Shown: positions 1-7,065 of the stretch, one piece after another
How the letters are laid out: each line of letters starts with the position of its first letter
How positions within the stretch are numbered: the first letter of the stretch is position 1
From: an uncultured bacterium
GTDB taxonomy: Bacteria; Bacillota; Clostridia; Oscillospirales; Ruminococcaceae
Length of the DNA stretch: 37,173 nt
Assembly (NCBI GenBank): GCA_905215595.1
Contig: CAJMQZ010000005.1
Span: forward strand, 1-37,173
Direction of reading: 5' to 3'
The notes under the pieces: model-generated
What the model saw: the letters and a program-made list of their open reading frames with translations, nothing else
Database searches by the model: none
Told to the model about the DNA's origin: nothing
Position numbers and translations under genes: made by a program

Positions 1-46
1 AATGATAGTGATGGTGCGGAATAACAAAATGCTCACCTCCAGACAT
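1..46 (-). CDS. possible 5' end of a minus-strand gene leaving the window
   Basis: On the minus strand an open frame runs off the left edge. Two starts are possible. An ATG at 46 reads MSGGEHFVIPHHHYH. A TTG at 27 reads MLFRTITII and has a good GGAGGTGAG ribosome site at 32-40 with 8 nt spacing. Only 9-15 codons are visible, so no product can be named and the reading frame is uncertain. The terminator-like hairpin directly upstream suggests the gene may be controlled by attenuation. Confidence 0.3.
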   Translation of the reverse strand, partial: MSGGEHFVIPHHHYH

Positions 47-49
47 AAA

Positions 50-81
50 AAAGCCTCTGAGTCTTTCGACTCAGAGACTTT
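50..81 (-). terminator. terminator-like hairpin, possible attenuator
   Basis: CTCTGAGTC (55-63) pairs perfectly with GACTCAGAG (68-76) around a TTTC loop, and the stem extends with A/T pairs. Read on the minus strand, the stem is followed by a run of T (45-50), the form of an intrinsic terminator. It lies between a possible minus-strand -10 box and the ribosome site at 32-40, so it could be an attenuator for the gene leaving the left edge. Confidence 0.55.
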
Positions 82-91
82 GGAATTCACG

Positions 92-120
92 ATTATAATA
101 TCTGTGTGAGTTATTCAGAA
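92..120 (-). promoter_or_regulatory. possible minus-strand promoter
   Basis: A perfect TATAAT lies at 97-92 on the minus strand, with a weak TTCTGA -35 (120-115) at 17 nt spacing. Transcription would start about 5-10 nt before the hairpin at 50-81. The -35 is poor, so the call rests mainly on the -10. Confidence 0.3.
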
Positions 121-175
121 AATAAAAAGAGCGATGCATCCATCAGAATACGAAGAAAAATTGAATCAATAACTT

Positions 176-192
176 ATATTGGCGGCCAATAT
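176..192. promoter_or_regulatory. palindromic operator-like site
   Basis: A perfect 7+3+7 palindrome, ATATTGG-CGG-CCAATAT, lies about 30 nt upstream of the AbrB-like gene. AbrB/MazE-type proteins often bind palindromes in their own promoters, so autoregulation is a reasonable inference. No clear -35/-10 pair for the gene was found around it. Confidence 0.45.
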
Positions 193-222
193 GATATATT
201 TAAAAAGGAATGAAGTGAGAAA

Positions 223-756
223 ATGGAACAGCGTATCGTGAAAATTATGACCCGGAAGGCAGGATGGACTGCCAGTAAAAATGCTGAGAAGTATTCTGTC
301 AATCTTCCGGCAGGCTGGCTTAGTGCTCTCGGAGTATCCAAAGATGACCGGCTGGAACTTTCTTTTGATGGAGAAAAAATCATGATACAAGCTGCTGCGG
401 CAACGGACCTGAAACAATTCCGCAGCAAGGCGCAGCAGCAGGGACATCAACTGAAAGAATATCGTTATTACGATAAAAATACACTTTGCACGGTGGCACT
501 TGCAGACTTCACTGCGAAGCAGGTTTGTGTGGAAAACAGAGTGGCATCGGTTCTGGATACGGCATTTGGTGTGAATAAAACACCTACATGGGAAGATTTT
601 TTGAATTTTCTGGCAGACCGCTGCATTCCAAAGACCCGCTGCGGGCTGGACTATTATCTGAAGGAAGTTGGCGTGTCAGAGTATGACCCGGTGCAACTGG
701 TTGAGAAAACGCAGGGCAGAATGGCGGAGGATCATAAATGGCTGGAAATCGTCTGA
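223..756 (+). CDS. AbrB/MazE-like DNA-binding protein
   Basis: This 177-aa protein has an N-terminal segment (about residues 5-55) that reads like a swapped-hairpin AbrB/MazE domain: a basic start, then NLPAGWLSALGVSKDDRLELSFDGEKIMI, matching the pattern 'ip..w...lgl...d.v.l...g..i.i'. The remainder, ending in YDPVQLVEKTQGRMAEDHKWLEI, resembles a tail common in small proteins of clostridial accessory regions; I do not know its function. The ATG follows an AAGGAA/GTGAG purine stretch. Upstream lies a perfect palindrome (176-192) and downstream a short ORF overlaps its end. This layout resembles the antitoxin or regulator half of a two-gene module whose second half is reduced or missing. The AbrB assignment is moderately sure; the biological role is unknown. 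Confidence 0.7.
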   Translation: MEQRIVKIMTRKAGWTASKNAEKYSVNLPAGWLSALGVSKDDRLELSFDGEKIMIQAAAATDLKQFRSKAQQQGHQLKEYRYYDKNTLCTVALADFTAKQVCVENRVASVLDTAFGVNKTPTWEDFLNFLADRCIPKTRCGLDYYLKEVGVSEYDPVQLVEKTQGRMAEDHKWLEIV

Positions 757-851
757 TTTTATCTTCCGTATTATCCACCACAGTTCCGCTATTTGTTGAA
801 AGAACGGGTGCTGACAGTGCTTTTGGAGCAGAAAAAGAACTGTTCCGGTAA
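738..851 (+). CDS. short overlapping ORF, possible truncated partner gene
   Basis: A 37-codon ORF starts at an ATG inside the end of the AbrB-like gene, overlaps it by 19 nt in another frame and stops at TAA 849-851. It reads MAGNRLILSSVLSTT... and ends in GAEKELFR. The overlap is typical of translational coupling, and the clean stop is followed by a terminator. It may be a real small protein or the N-terminal stub of a lost partner gene. No family is recognised. Confidence 0.35.
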   Translation: MAGNRLILSSVLSTTVPLFVERTGADSAFGAEKELFR

Positions 852-885
852 AAGAATACAGGATAGAAGATATCCCCTATATAAC

Positions 886-935
886 AAAACTGAGATAGAC
901 ATCCTTTTATGGGAAGTCTATCTCAGTTTTCTTTT
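886..935. terminator. intrinsic terminator between converging genes
   Basis: AAACTGAGATAGAC and GTCTATCTCAGTTT (about 887-900 and 916-929) form a 14-bp perfect stem, followed by TTTTCTTTT on the plus strand and preceded by an A-rich run. It closes the AbrB-like unit and can also serve hsdR, which converges from the right. From here to hsdR (1028) nothing else is seen. Confidence 0.85.
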
Positions 936-1027
936 GGGCATTTTATTATGGCTGTGTAACCGGAAGGGAAAGCTTATGGTTGCATCATAGCGGCGCAGGA
1001 GAACTTCACAAGGGGTACATGGAAGCC

Positions 1028-4000
1028 TCAATCCTTCCGCAGAGCCTTATACAGTTCCGCCGCCATGGCATCCTGCACTTTCTGGTAGAAGTCAGGGTCA
1101 TTGAACAGCTTGGAGAAGGAATCGTTGTTATCAAGGAAACACTGGGTCACGATATCCTTGAACTTGTCCGGGAACAGCGACTGCGCAAACATCTCCGTGC
1201 TGTTGTCCTTGGCATACTTCTTAAACTTCTTCACGTCGGCATCCTTCATAAACATCTGGTAGATGCCCTCGATGATCACACGGTCAGAGTCCGTAAAGTT
1301 GCCGTTGAACCGCTCGTTCACTTTGTCGATGATGCTTTGCAGGGTGTCCTTCTTCTTGTTCGGCACCTTTGGGGTCATGCCGCTGGTGGGCGTGAGGATC
1401 GTCGGCTTTTCATCCAGAACGATTGCACCCTTGAACGTTTCGGTCAGGGATGCATATTCCAGCTTGATCTTGTCCTCCACATCCACGATCTCATTTTCTC
1501 CGGCAGGCGGCAGAAGGCGGGCAAGGTGCAGCGTGTACTGATACTCATTGAACAGGTCTTTATCATGGAGCCGCACCAGCTGCGTGATGTAGGAGTAGGC
1601 TCCATTAAATTTGCGCACATAATCCCGTGCTACATAGCGTTCCTCTTCGGTCAACTGCTGATACCGTGTGATCACCGGGCGGAACATCCCGGTCAGCCGT
1701 CCGAGGGCAGCGGCATCCTGCTTTTTGCCTGCTTGTGCAGCCATGAATGCGTTGAAGGTCTCCACATCGTCCATGTTGTAGAGCATATAATCGCGGATCT
1801 TATTGCGCAGGTCATAGACCTTGTTCAGATCGGTGCTTCCCTCCAGAATGGTAGTTTCGTAGTAGGGCAGGAAAGCATCCCGAATATCTTCCTCGGTGTT
1901 TTCAAAGTCGAGGACAAAGGTGCTGCTCTTGCCCGGACAGGTACGGTTCAGCCGGGAGAGGGTCTGCACGGCGGTCACATCCCGCAGCTTCTTGTCCACA
2001 TACATGGTATGCAGCAGCGGTTCGTCAAAGCCGGTCTGATACTTGTTGGCAACCACCAGAATATTATACTGGTTGCTGTGGAACGCCTGACGGAACATTT
2101 TGTCTGTAGTGATGTACCGCCCCTTTTCGTCAAGGTTCATAGTTGCCTCAGTAAACGGCTTATCGCTGGGGTAATCTTCCAGCGTAACCTCACCAGAGAA
2201 GGCAATCATGGCATCACAACCGGTGCATTCGTCCGGGTGCGCCTCGATATAACGCTTGACAGCGAGATAGTAGCGTACGGCGTTGGCACGGCTGTCTGCA
2301 ACGATCATGGCTTTACCCTTGCGATCAATCTGATAGCGGCAGTTCTCCAGAAAGTTTGCCATGATCATCTCGGTTTTCTGGGCGATGGTGTAGCCGTGCT
2401 TCTTGTAATACTTGAACAGCGCACGGGAAGTCTGCCCTTCGATCAGCTCCGGGTTGTCCTCCGACACACGAATTAGCTTGAATGCTTCCTTGATAGTGGT
2501 GTAGTTGGAAAGCACATCCAGAATGTAATGCTCCTCAATGGCCTGCCGCATGGAATAGACATGGAACGGTGCCTTGATGGGTTCGCCATCCGGCTTTACG
2601 CCGACCTCCGTACCGAAGTTTTCGATGGTCTGCCCTTTCGGGGTAGCGGTAAAGGCAAAGAAAGACTGGTTTTCGTGCCGACCCTGTCCGATGATTTCAT
2701 TGATATAGTCGTCGGTCAGGTCTACATCCTCCTCCGCAATCCCAGCCTCGGCAGCGTATTCCTTTGTGGCAACATCCATGTCGATCAGGCTGCGGCGAAG
2801 CGATTTTGCACTCTCGCCGTTCTGTCCCTGATGGGCTTCATCAATGATGATGGCGAACTTGCGCCCCCGGAATATTTCCATGTCCTTCTTGGCAAAGAGG
2901 AACTTCTGGATGGTGCAGATGATAATGCGCTTTTTGTCGTTGATTGCTTCGGCAAGGGTGTGAGAGTTCTTCTTATCGTCAATGGCTTCCACCAGTCCTG
3001 CCTGATGCTCAAAGCTGTTGATGGTATCCTGCAACTGGCTGTCTAGCACCACACGGTTGGTGACAACGATAACCGAATCAAAAATGCTGTTGTCGTTGTC
3101 ATCATGGACGGATGCCAGCCGATAGGCGATCCATGCAATGGAGTTGGACTTGCCCGAACCCGCCGAATGCTGGATGAGATAATTTTTGCCGGGGCCGTTC
3201 TGCTTTACATCGGCCAGCACTTTCCGCACAACATCGTATTGATGATACCGCGGGAAAAGCATCTTTTCCTTGGTGATGGTTTTCACCACGCCGTTCTTTT
3301 CCTCGGTTTCTTTTTCCTTTACATTGGAAATGAACCGCTGGATCAGATCCAGCAGGCTGTCCCGCTGCAAAACTTCTTCCCACAGATAACTGGTGACATA
3401 GCCGTTCGGGTTTGCCGGGTTGCCTGCACCACCGCTCTGACCTGCGCCGTTGGAACCCTGATTGAAGGGCATAAACCGCGTGCTGCCGTCCGCAAGCTGG
3501 GTCGTCATCCACACTTCATAGAGGTCAACGGCAAAATAAACGAGAAAACGGTGGTTGGGACGAAATGCAAATTCCTTGGAGCTGCGGTCATTCTTGTATT
3601 GGTTGATTGCACAGGCGCAGTCCTGCCCGGTGAGCTGATTTTTCAGTTCCAGTGCAACCACCGGGATACCGTTGACCGAAAGCACCATATCAATGGTGTT
3701 CGTGTTGCCCGTGGAATAGCGGAACTGCCGGGTGCAGCCCAGAATATTGGCCTCGTAGCGTTCCATTGCTTCGGGGTTCAGCCGGGATTCCGGCTTGAAG
3801 TAGCACACCCGCAGTTTGCAGCCCATATCCTCGATGCCGCTGCGCAGGACATGGAGCAACCCCTGGTTGGTGATGGTGGTCTCCAGCCGATGATACAACT
3901 TTTCTGCCGCCTTGTCGCCGTAGTACCGAGTATATTTCGCCCATTCTTTCGGCTGAGTCTTGGCGATAAACTCGCACAGCACATCCATATAGATGCACTT

Positions 4001-4132
4001 TTCTACATCGTGCTGACGGCTATGTACCCAGTTGCCGTCCGCATCCTGCCCGTTGAACTGCACATACCCGCCCTGCGGAGAAATCAGGAAGGCTTCAATG
4101 TCTCGCTCAAACCGTTTCTCACTTTTGTCCAT
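1028..4132 (-). CDS. hsdR: type I restriction enzyme, HsdR motor/nuclease subunit
   Basis: This 1034-aa protein is the restriction and translocation subunit of a type I R-M complex, which pumps unmethylated DNA with ATP and cuts it. The N-terminal PD-(D/E)xK nuclease is visible as D148 ... E162-L-K164 (IDMV ... LELKN). The SF2 helicase motor has Walker A SAGSGKSN (323-330) and DEAH (431-434), followed by FAFTATPKG (motif III-like) and later helicase motifs (YQTGFDEP, QTLSRLNRT). The C-terminal helical part should contact the methylase core. Length is normal for the family. The ATG at 4132 follows AAGGGGG at 5 nt. It is the last gene of the minus-strand operon, separated from hsdS by three accessory genes. 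No break or missing motif is seen. Confidence 0.95.
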   Translation of the reverse strand: MDKSEKRFERDIEAFLISPQGGYVQFNGQDADGNWVHSRQHDVEKCIYMDVLCEFIAKTQPKEWAKYTRYYGDKAAEKLYHRLETTITNQGLLHVLRSGIEDMGCKLRVCYFKPESRLNPEAMERYEANILGCTRQFRYSTGNTNTIDMVLSVNGIPVVALELKNQLTGQDCACAINQYKNDRSSKEFAFRPNHRFLVYFAVDLYEVWMTTQLADGSTRFMPFNQGSNGAGQSGGAGNPANPNGYVTSYLWEEVLQRDSLLDLIQRFISNVKEKETEEKNGVVKTITKEKMLFPRYHQYDVVRKVLADVKQNGPGKNYLIQHSAGSGKSNSIAWIAYRLASVHDDNDNSIFDSVIVVTNRVVLDSQLQDTINSFEHQAGLVEAIDDKKNSHTLAEAINDKKRIIICTIQKFLFAKKDMEIFRGRKFAIIIDEAHQGQNGESAKSLRRSLIDMDVATKEYAAEAGIAEEDVDLTDDYINEIIGQGRHENQSFFAFTATPKGQTIENFGTEVGVKPDGEPIKAPFHVYSMRQAIEEHYILDVLSNYTTIKEAFKLIRVSEDNPELIEGQTSRALFKYYKKHGYTIAQKTEMIMANFLENCRYQIDRKGKAMIVADSRANAVRYYLAVKRYIEAHPDECTGCDAMIAFSGEVTLEDYPSDKPFTEATMNLDEKGRYITTDKMFRQAFHSNQYNILVVANKYQTGFDEPLLHTMYVDKKLRDVTAVQTLSRLNRTCPGKSSTFVLDFENTEEDIRDAFLPYYETTILEGSTDLNKVYDLRNKIRDYMLYNMDDVETFNAFMAAQAGKKQDAAALGRLTGMFRPVITRYQQLTEEERYVARDYVRKFNGAYSYITQLVRLHDKDLFNEYQYTLHLARLLPPAGENEIVDVEDKIKLEYASLTETFKGAIVLDEKPTILTPTSGMTPKVPNKKKDTLQSIIDKVNERFNGNFTDSDRVIIEGIYQMFMKDADVKKFKKYAKDNSTEMFAQSLFPDKFKDIVTQCFLDNNDSFSKLFNDPDFYQKVQDAMAAELYKALRKD

Positions 4133-4142
4133 GATGTCCCCC

Positions 4143-4334
4143 TTATTTTTTCAGAAGCTGTCTTGCCGCTTTGAGGGTGTCGCCAAGAGCTTTCAGGTTC
4201 TGTTTATTCATTACAAGAACTCCAATAGCGACTGCTGCGCTAGCTACGCCTTTCAGCACTTTTGCACCCTGCTCCATTCCTCTGTGGCCATCAATGTTCA
4301 GTTTTTGTTTCTGGAACTGTTTTTTCTCGTCCAT
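4143..4334 (-). CDS. small protein with one hydrophobic segment, inside the R-M operon
   Basis: This 63-aa protein begins MDEKKQFQKQKLNIDG. A GGAGG at 4344-4348, 9 nt upstream, favours the ATG at 4334 over the TTG at 4340. The middle (GVASAAVAIGVLVM) is a short hydrophobic helix that could cross or touch the membrane, flanked by basic ends (LKAARQLLKK). It overlaps the 364-aa gene upstream by 44 nt in another frame and ends 10 nt before hsdR, so it is almost surely cotranscribed. It is not a known type I subunit. Its own ribosome site and tight packing support a real gene; function unknown. Confidence 0.7.
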   Translation of the reverse strand: MDEKKQFQKQKLNIDGHRGMEQGAKVLKGVASAAVAIGVLVMNKQNLKALGDTLKAARQLLKK

Positions 4335-5385
4335 TTTCAAGAACCTCCAACAATTTTTCTCCGCTTACTTCAAGGGCAACATAATCGTAGCTTTTCGCCT
4401 TGTCTAGACACTTTTCTTGCTCTGTAGCAAGATACCCGACCGGATCAGAATAGAACATATCTTTCAGCTCGCTGTACTCGTAGCTGATTGTTTCCACTTT
4501 GCTGAAGTCGATAGCTTCCAGTTCGGATTCACTGATACTGTATGTTTGCTCTGCCGTTTCCAGATTTCCACACAGGGCGTAAGAGGTGGCAAGCAGATTG
4601 GTTGCCTGTAGATACAGGTCATAATACTCTTGAATTTCTTCTACAGCTCTGCCTTTTTCTGCATTGTATTCATCGTGGAGGAGCACACGGGCAAAGCGAA
4701 TCAAAGGATTCTTGGGCAATGGCTCAAATTCTATGGCACGGCGTTCAAGGGTCTTTCCAATCTGAGACTGTGCCACAAGAAGATTTTGCCTGCTAGAATC
4801 GATCTGACGGTTCCGCGCATCGCCCTCCGGCATGGTCATTGCCAAAAGCAGACCTTTTCTGCCAGCTTCCAGCAGACCAATCCGGTCATCCAACTGACCA
4901 TTTTCAATCTGCTTGACTGTACGGTATGTTTTCTCCACTATATCGCTTAGCCGGGACATTTGCTGCTGCATCACGAGCTGGTACTGCCAGTCGGCAAATT
5001 CCTGTATCGGGTTGCCCTGAATGACAGCCTGTTCTGCAATCGGGAGCGGTGTTACGACCTGCTGTTTTCCATCTTCGGCAATCTTCATCAGGCTGGGCCA
5101 TTTCTTCCCGGTTTTCATGTTCTCCATGATGAACATCTCGCCGGACTCATACGCCGACTGAAATTCTGCCGGTATCTGAACCACATATTGTGTCCCGGCA
5201 TGGATCTTGCTCAGGATATCGCCCATGCTTACACATTGGACAGCCTGTTCCAGCAGTGCGTTGAACTCAATTCCTTTGCTGTCAGGCGTGATATGCAGGC
5301 ATTTGCCCTTGGCAGGAGCAATTTCATCTGTCTGTCTGATCTTTGCGGGAAGCTTGGTTTCTTTGTCCGGACTCTGTTCCTGCAT
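4291..5385 (-). CDS. uncharacterised 364-aa protein inside the R-M operon
   Basis: This soluble protein without signal peptide or membrane helix sits between hsdS and hsdR. The ATG at 5385 has GGAGG at 6 nt. Residues 1-35 are polar and probably disordered; a compact alpha/beta-looking part follows (to about 110), and the rest appears mostly helical, with QQQMSRLSDIVEKTYRTVKQIENGQLDDRIGLLEAGRKGLLLAM around residues 145-185 likely to form a coiled or helical bundle. No nuclease, ATPase or methylase motif is seen. I do not recognise the family. Tight linkage to hsdSMR and to the small membrane genes on either side suggests a shared accessory function, but this is inference. Confidence 0.8.
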   Translation of the reverse strand: MQEQSPDKETKLPAKIRQTDEIAPAKGKCLHITPDSKGIEFNALLEQAVQCVSMGDILSKIHAGTQYVVQIPAEFQSAYESGEMFIMENMKTGKKWPSLMKIAEDGKQQVVTPLPIAEQAVIQGNPIQEFADWQYQLVMQQQMSRLSDIVEKTYRTVKQIENGQLDDRIGLLEAGRKGLLLAMTMPEGDARNRQIDSSRQNLLVAQSQIGKTLERRAIEFEPLPKNPLIRFARVLLHDEYNAEKGRAVEEIQEYYDLYLQATNLLATSYALCGNLETAEQTYSISESELEAIDFSKVETISYEYSELKDMFYSDPVGYLATEQEKCLDKAKSYDYVALEVSGEKLLEVLENGREKTVPETKTEH

Positions 5386-5463
5386 GGGGCACCTCCATCA
5401 GATGTTGGCTGGGCTACGGAATGCTTTTCTTTCGTCTATCATAACACTGCATAGACAGATAAA

Positions 5464-5799
5464 TCAACACAATGCGCCAATAATCGTAGGAATCAGGCCG
5501 ATAGCTGCGCCAATCACGGCACTGACAATGGCAATCGTACACTCCCGGCGGCTCAAACGCTTGGATTCTTTTATCATCTCGTCCAACCAGTCTTCGAAGC
5601 CGTCCCATTCTGCCGCTTTGAGATATGAAATCGTACTTAACGAACTGGCATCAAGGATATAACTTCTCTCTTTCATCAGTTTTAACGCATCCTGACAGCG
5701 GAGGGCATCTTCATCTGAAAGATCAAAACTATCTTCATCGCCAATAATGGCTTTCAGCTTTTCGTACTGCTTTTTAATATCCGTAAGGCTTGTTTCCAA
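5464..5799 (-). CDS. tail-anchored small membrane protein after hsdS
   Basis: This 111-aa protein uses a TTG start at 5799, directly next to the hsdS stop (5800-5802). AGGAGG at 5808-5813 gives a spacing of 8 nt, and no ATG lies near. The N-terminal 85 residues are acidic and helical (DSFDLSDEDALRCQDALKLMKE ...). The C-terminus is one hydrophobic helix, TIAIVSAVIGAAIGLIPTII, ending in GALC, typical of a tail anchor with the main domain in the cytoplasm. The immediate coupling to hsdS shows it belongs to the operon. It is not a standard type I component. It could be an effector or a membrane tether; function unknown. Confidence 0.75.
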   Translation of the reverse strand: METSLTDIKKQYEKLKAIIGDEDSFDLSDEDALRCQDALKLMKERSYILDASSLSTISYLKAAEWDGFEDWLDEMIKESKRLSRRECTIAIVSAVIGAAIGLIPTIIGALC

Positions 5800-7065
5800 T
5801 CAGGAAACCTCCTTTTTTCCGGTAACGTACTCGTAAATGAGGGAACGCTTGTACTGCTCCAGTTTTTCGATTTTGGTCTGTTTGATGGCAGTAAGCTCAT
5901 CGATCTGAGCACATTTTTTGTTAAGATGTGCCACAATTTCGTGTTGCTTGTCTTTTGACGGAAACGGACATTCAATCGCAAACAATCCATCTGTGTACAA
6001 TCTTGTCAAACCTGCTGCGATTCCTGTTGAACGTTTTCTAAACTCTGAGATACACTGCGGTGTTTTGAACAAGTATTCAAGATATTTCAAATCGGCAACG
6101 CCAGTAGAATAATATACTGCATAATCCGGGCTAACCAATCCATCATACTTGGAAACCGAAAAAACTCCAAGATGTGCTTTTAGCTTATTAAATACAAGGT
6201 CGTCCACATAAGCTAACTTTGCACCAACAAAAGACGATGCCATATTCGGGATGGAATCCAGTGTTTTTGTTGGAACAAGACCGACTTTCTGACTCATGGA
6301 CAACGGCTCTTCTTTTCCGTCAACAGAACGTTCTTTTCGCTCACGAAGAAGCTGCTTTACTCGAATGGTGTTCCAAGAAGAAGGAATTTCCCCAATCCAC
6401 TCCACGCCACTATCCATCATAGGTACATTGGGATCAAGCCCCTTTGTGACAACCTCGGTGATCAAGCTCTGTTTGTAGGCTTTCAGCTTTTCAATTTGCT
6501 CCTGCACATTGGCGATAAGGGCATCAATTTGTTCTGACTTTTTATCCAAAGCTACACAAATACTTTTTTGTTCAGTCTCTTCTGGCGGATATGGAATCAT
6601 AAATTCGCCCATGTCCTTCGCAGAAAGCGCACTCCGAACACCATTTCCGCCCAAATTATTAAAGACCTGATTGTAATACAAGCTCATTAAATAGTAATAG
6701 ATAAATTTGCTTTCTCGTCCGTCCTTCTTAGGAGAGAATCGGATATATGCAGGCGAAACAAGACCTGTATAAGGCGATAACCCCACTCTACTTGTGCTAA
6801 CATTTTGAAGGTCAATCATTTTGAAAATAAAATCGTTTTCTCTCAAAATTTGGTATCCGTCAAATTCTTTTGGCTGAAGCCCTTCGGAGTCGTCCTTCGG
6901 TCTTTTTACAACTCCGCCTAGGGTTAAAGCCAGCCTCTCATAATTTACAGACTGTCCTTTTGCAATCTCTTTTACACTTCGGTATTTATCCTTAAAGCGA
7001 ATCAATCGCCAATCGTCAGGGATTTCTCCAATCCACGCAACACCACTATCTTTCATTTTACGCAT
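5800..7065 (-). CDS. hsdS: type I restriction enzyme, HsdS specificity subunit
   Basis: HsdS sets the DNA sequence that the type I complex methylates or cuts. The protein has the expected duplicated layout: two target-recognition domains, each starting with DSGVxWIGEIPxxW (near the start and about residue 215), and each followed by a conserved helical spacer (QIDALIANVQEQIEKLKAYKQSLI and QIDELTAIKQTKIEKLEQYKRSLI). Length (421 aa) is normal. ATG 7065 is chosen because AGGAG at 7076-7080 stands 10 nt away; a TTG at 7071 has only 4 nt. It overlaps the end of hsdM by 8 nt, so the two are translationally coupled. No second S gene or invertible half-cassette is present. Confidence 0.95.
   Translation of the reverse strand: MRKMKDSGVAWIGEIPDDWRLIRFKDKYRSVKEIAKGQSVNYERLALTLGGVVKRPKDDSEGLQPKEFDGYQILRENDFIFKMIDLQNVSTSRVGLSPYTGLVSPAYIRFSPKKDGRESKFIYYYLMSLYYNQVFNNLGGNGVRSALSAKDMGEFMIPYPPEETEQKSICVALDKKSEQIDALIANVQEQIEKLKAYKQSLITEVVTKGLDPNVPMMDSGVEWIGEIPSSWNTIRVKQLLRERKERSVDGKEEPLSMSQKVGLVPTKTLDSIPNMASSFVGAKLAYVDDLVFNKLKAHLGVFSVSKYDGLVSPDYAVYYSTGVADLKYLEYLFKTPQCISEFRKRSTGIAAGLTRLYTDGLFAIECPFPSKDKQHEIVAHLNKKCAQIDELTAIKQTKIEKLEQYKRSLIYEYVTGKKEVS

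Noticed and set aside
980..2476. Plus-strand open frame of about 500 codons opposite hsdR
   Set aside because: HsdR motifs are unambiguous on the other strand, and this frame shows no ribosome site or known motif.
5800..7065. Phase-variable hsdS by inversion between the two DSGVxWIGEIP repeats
   Set aside because: The two repeats are direct, not inverted, diverge at DNA level, and there is no recombinase or silent S cassette nearby.
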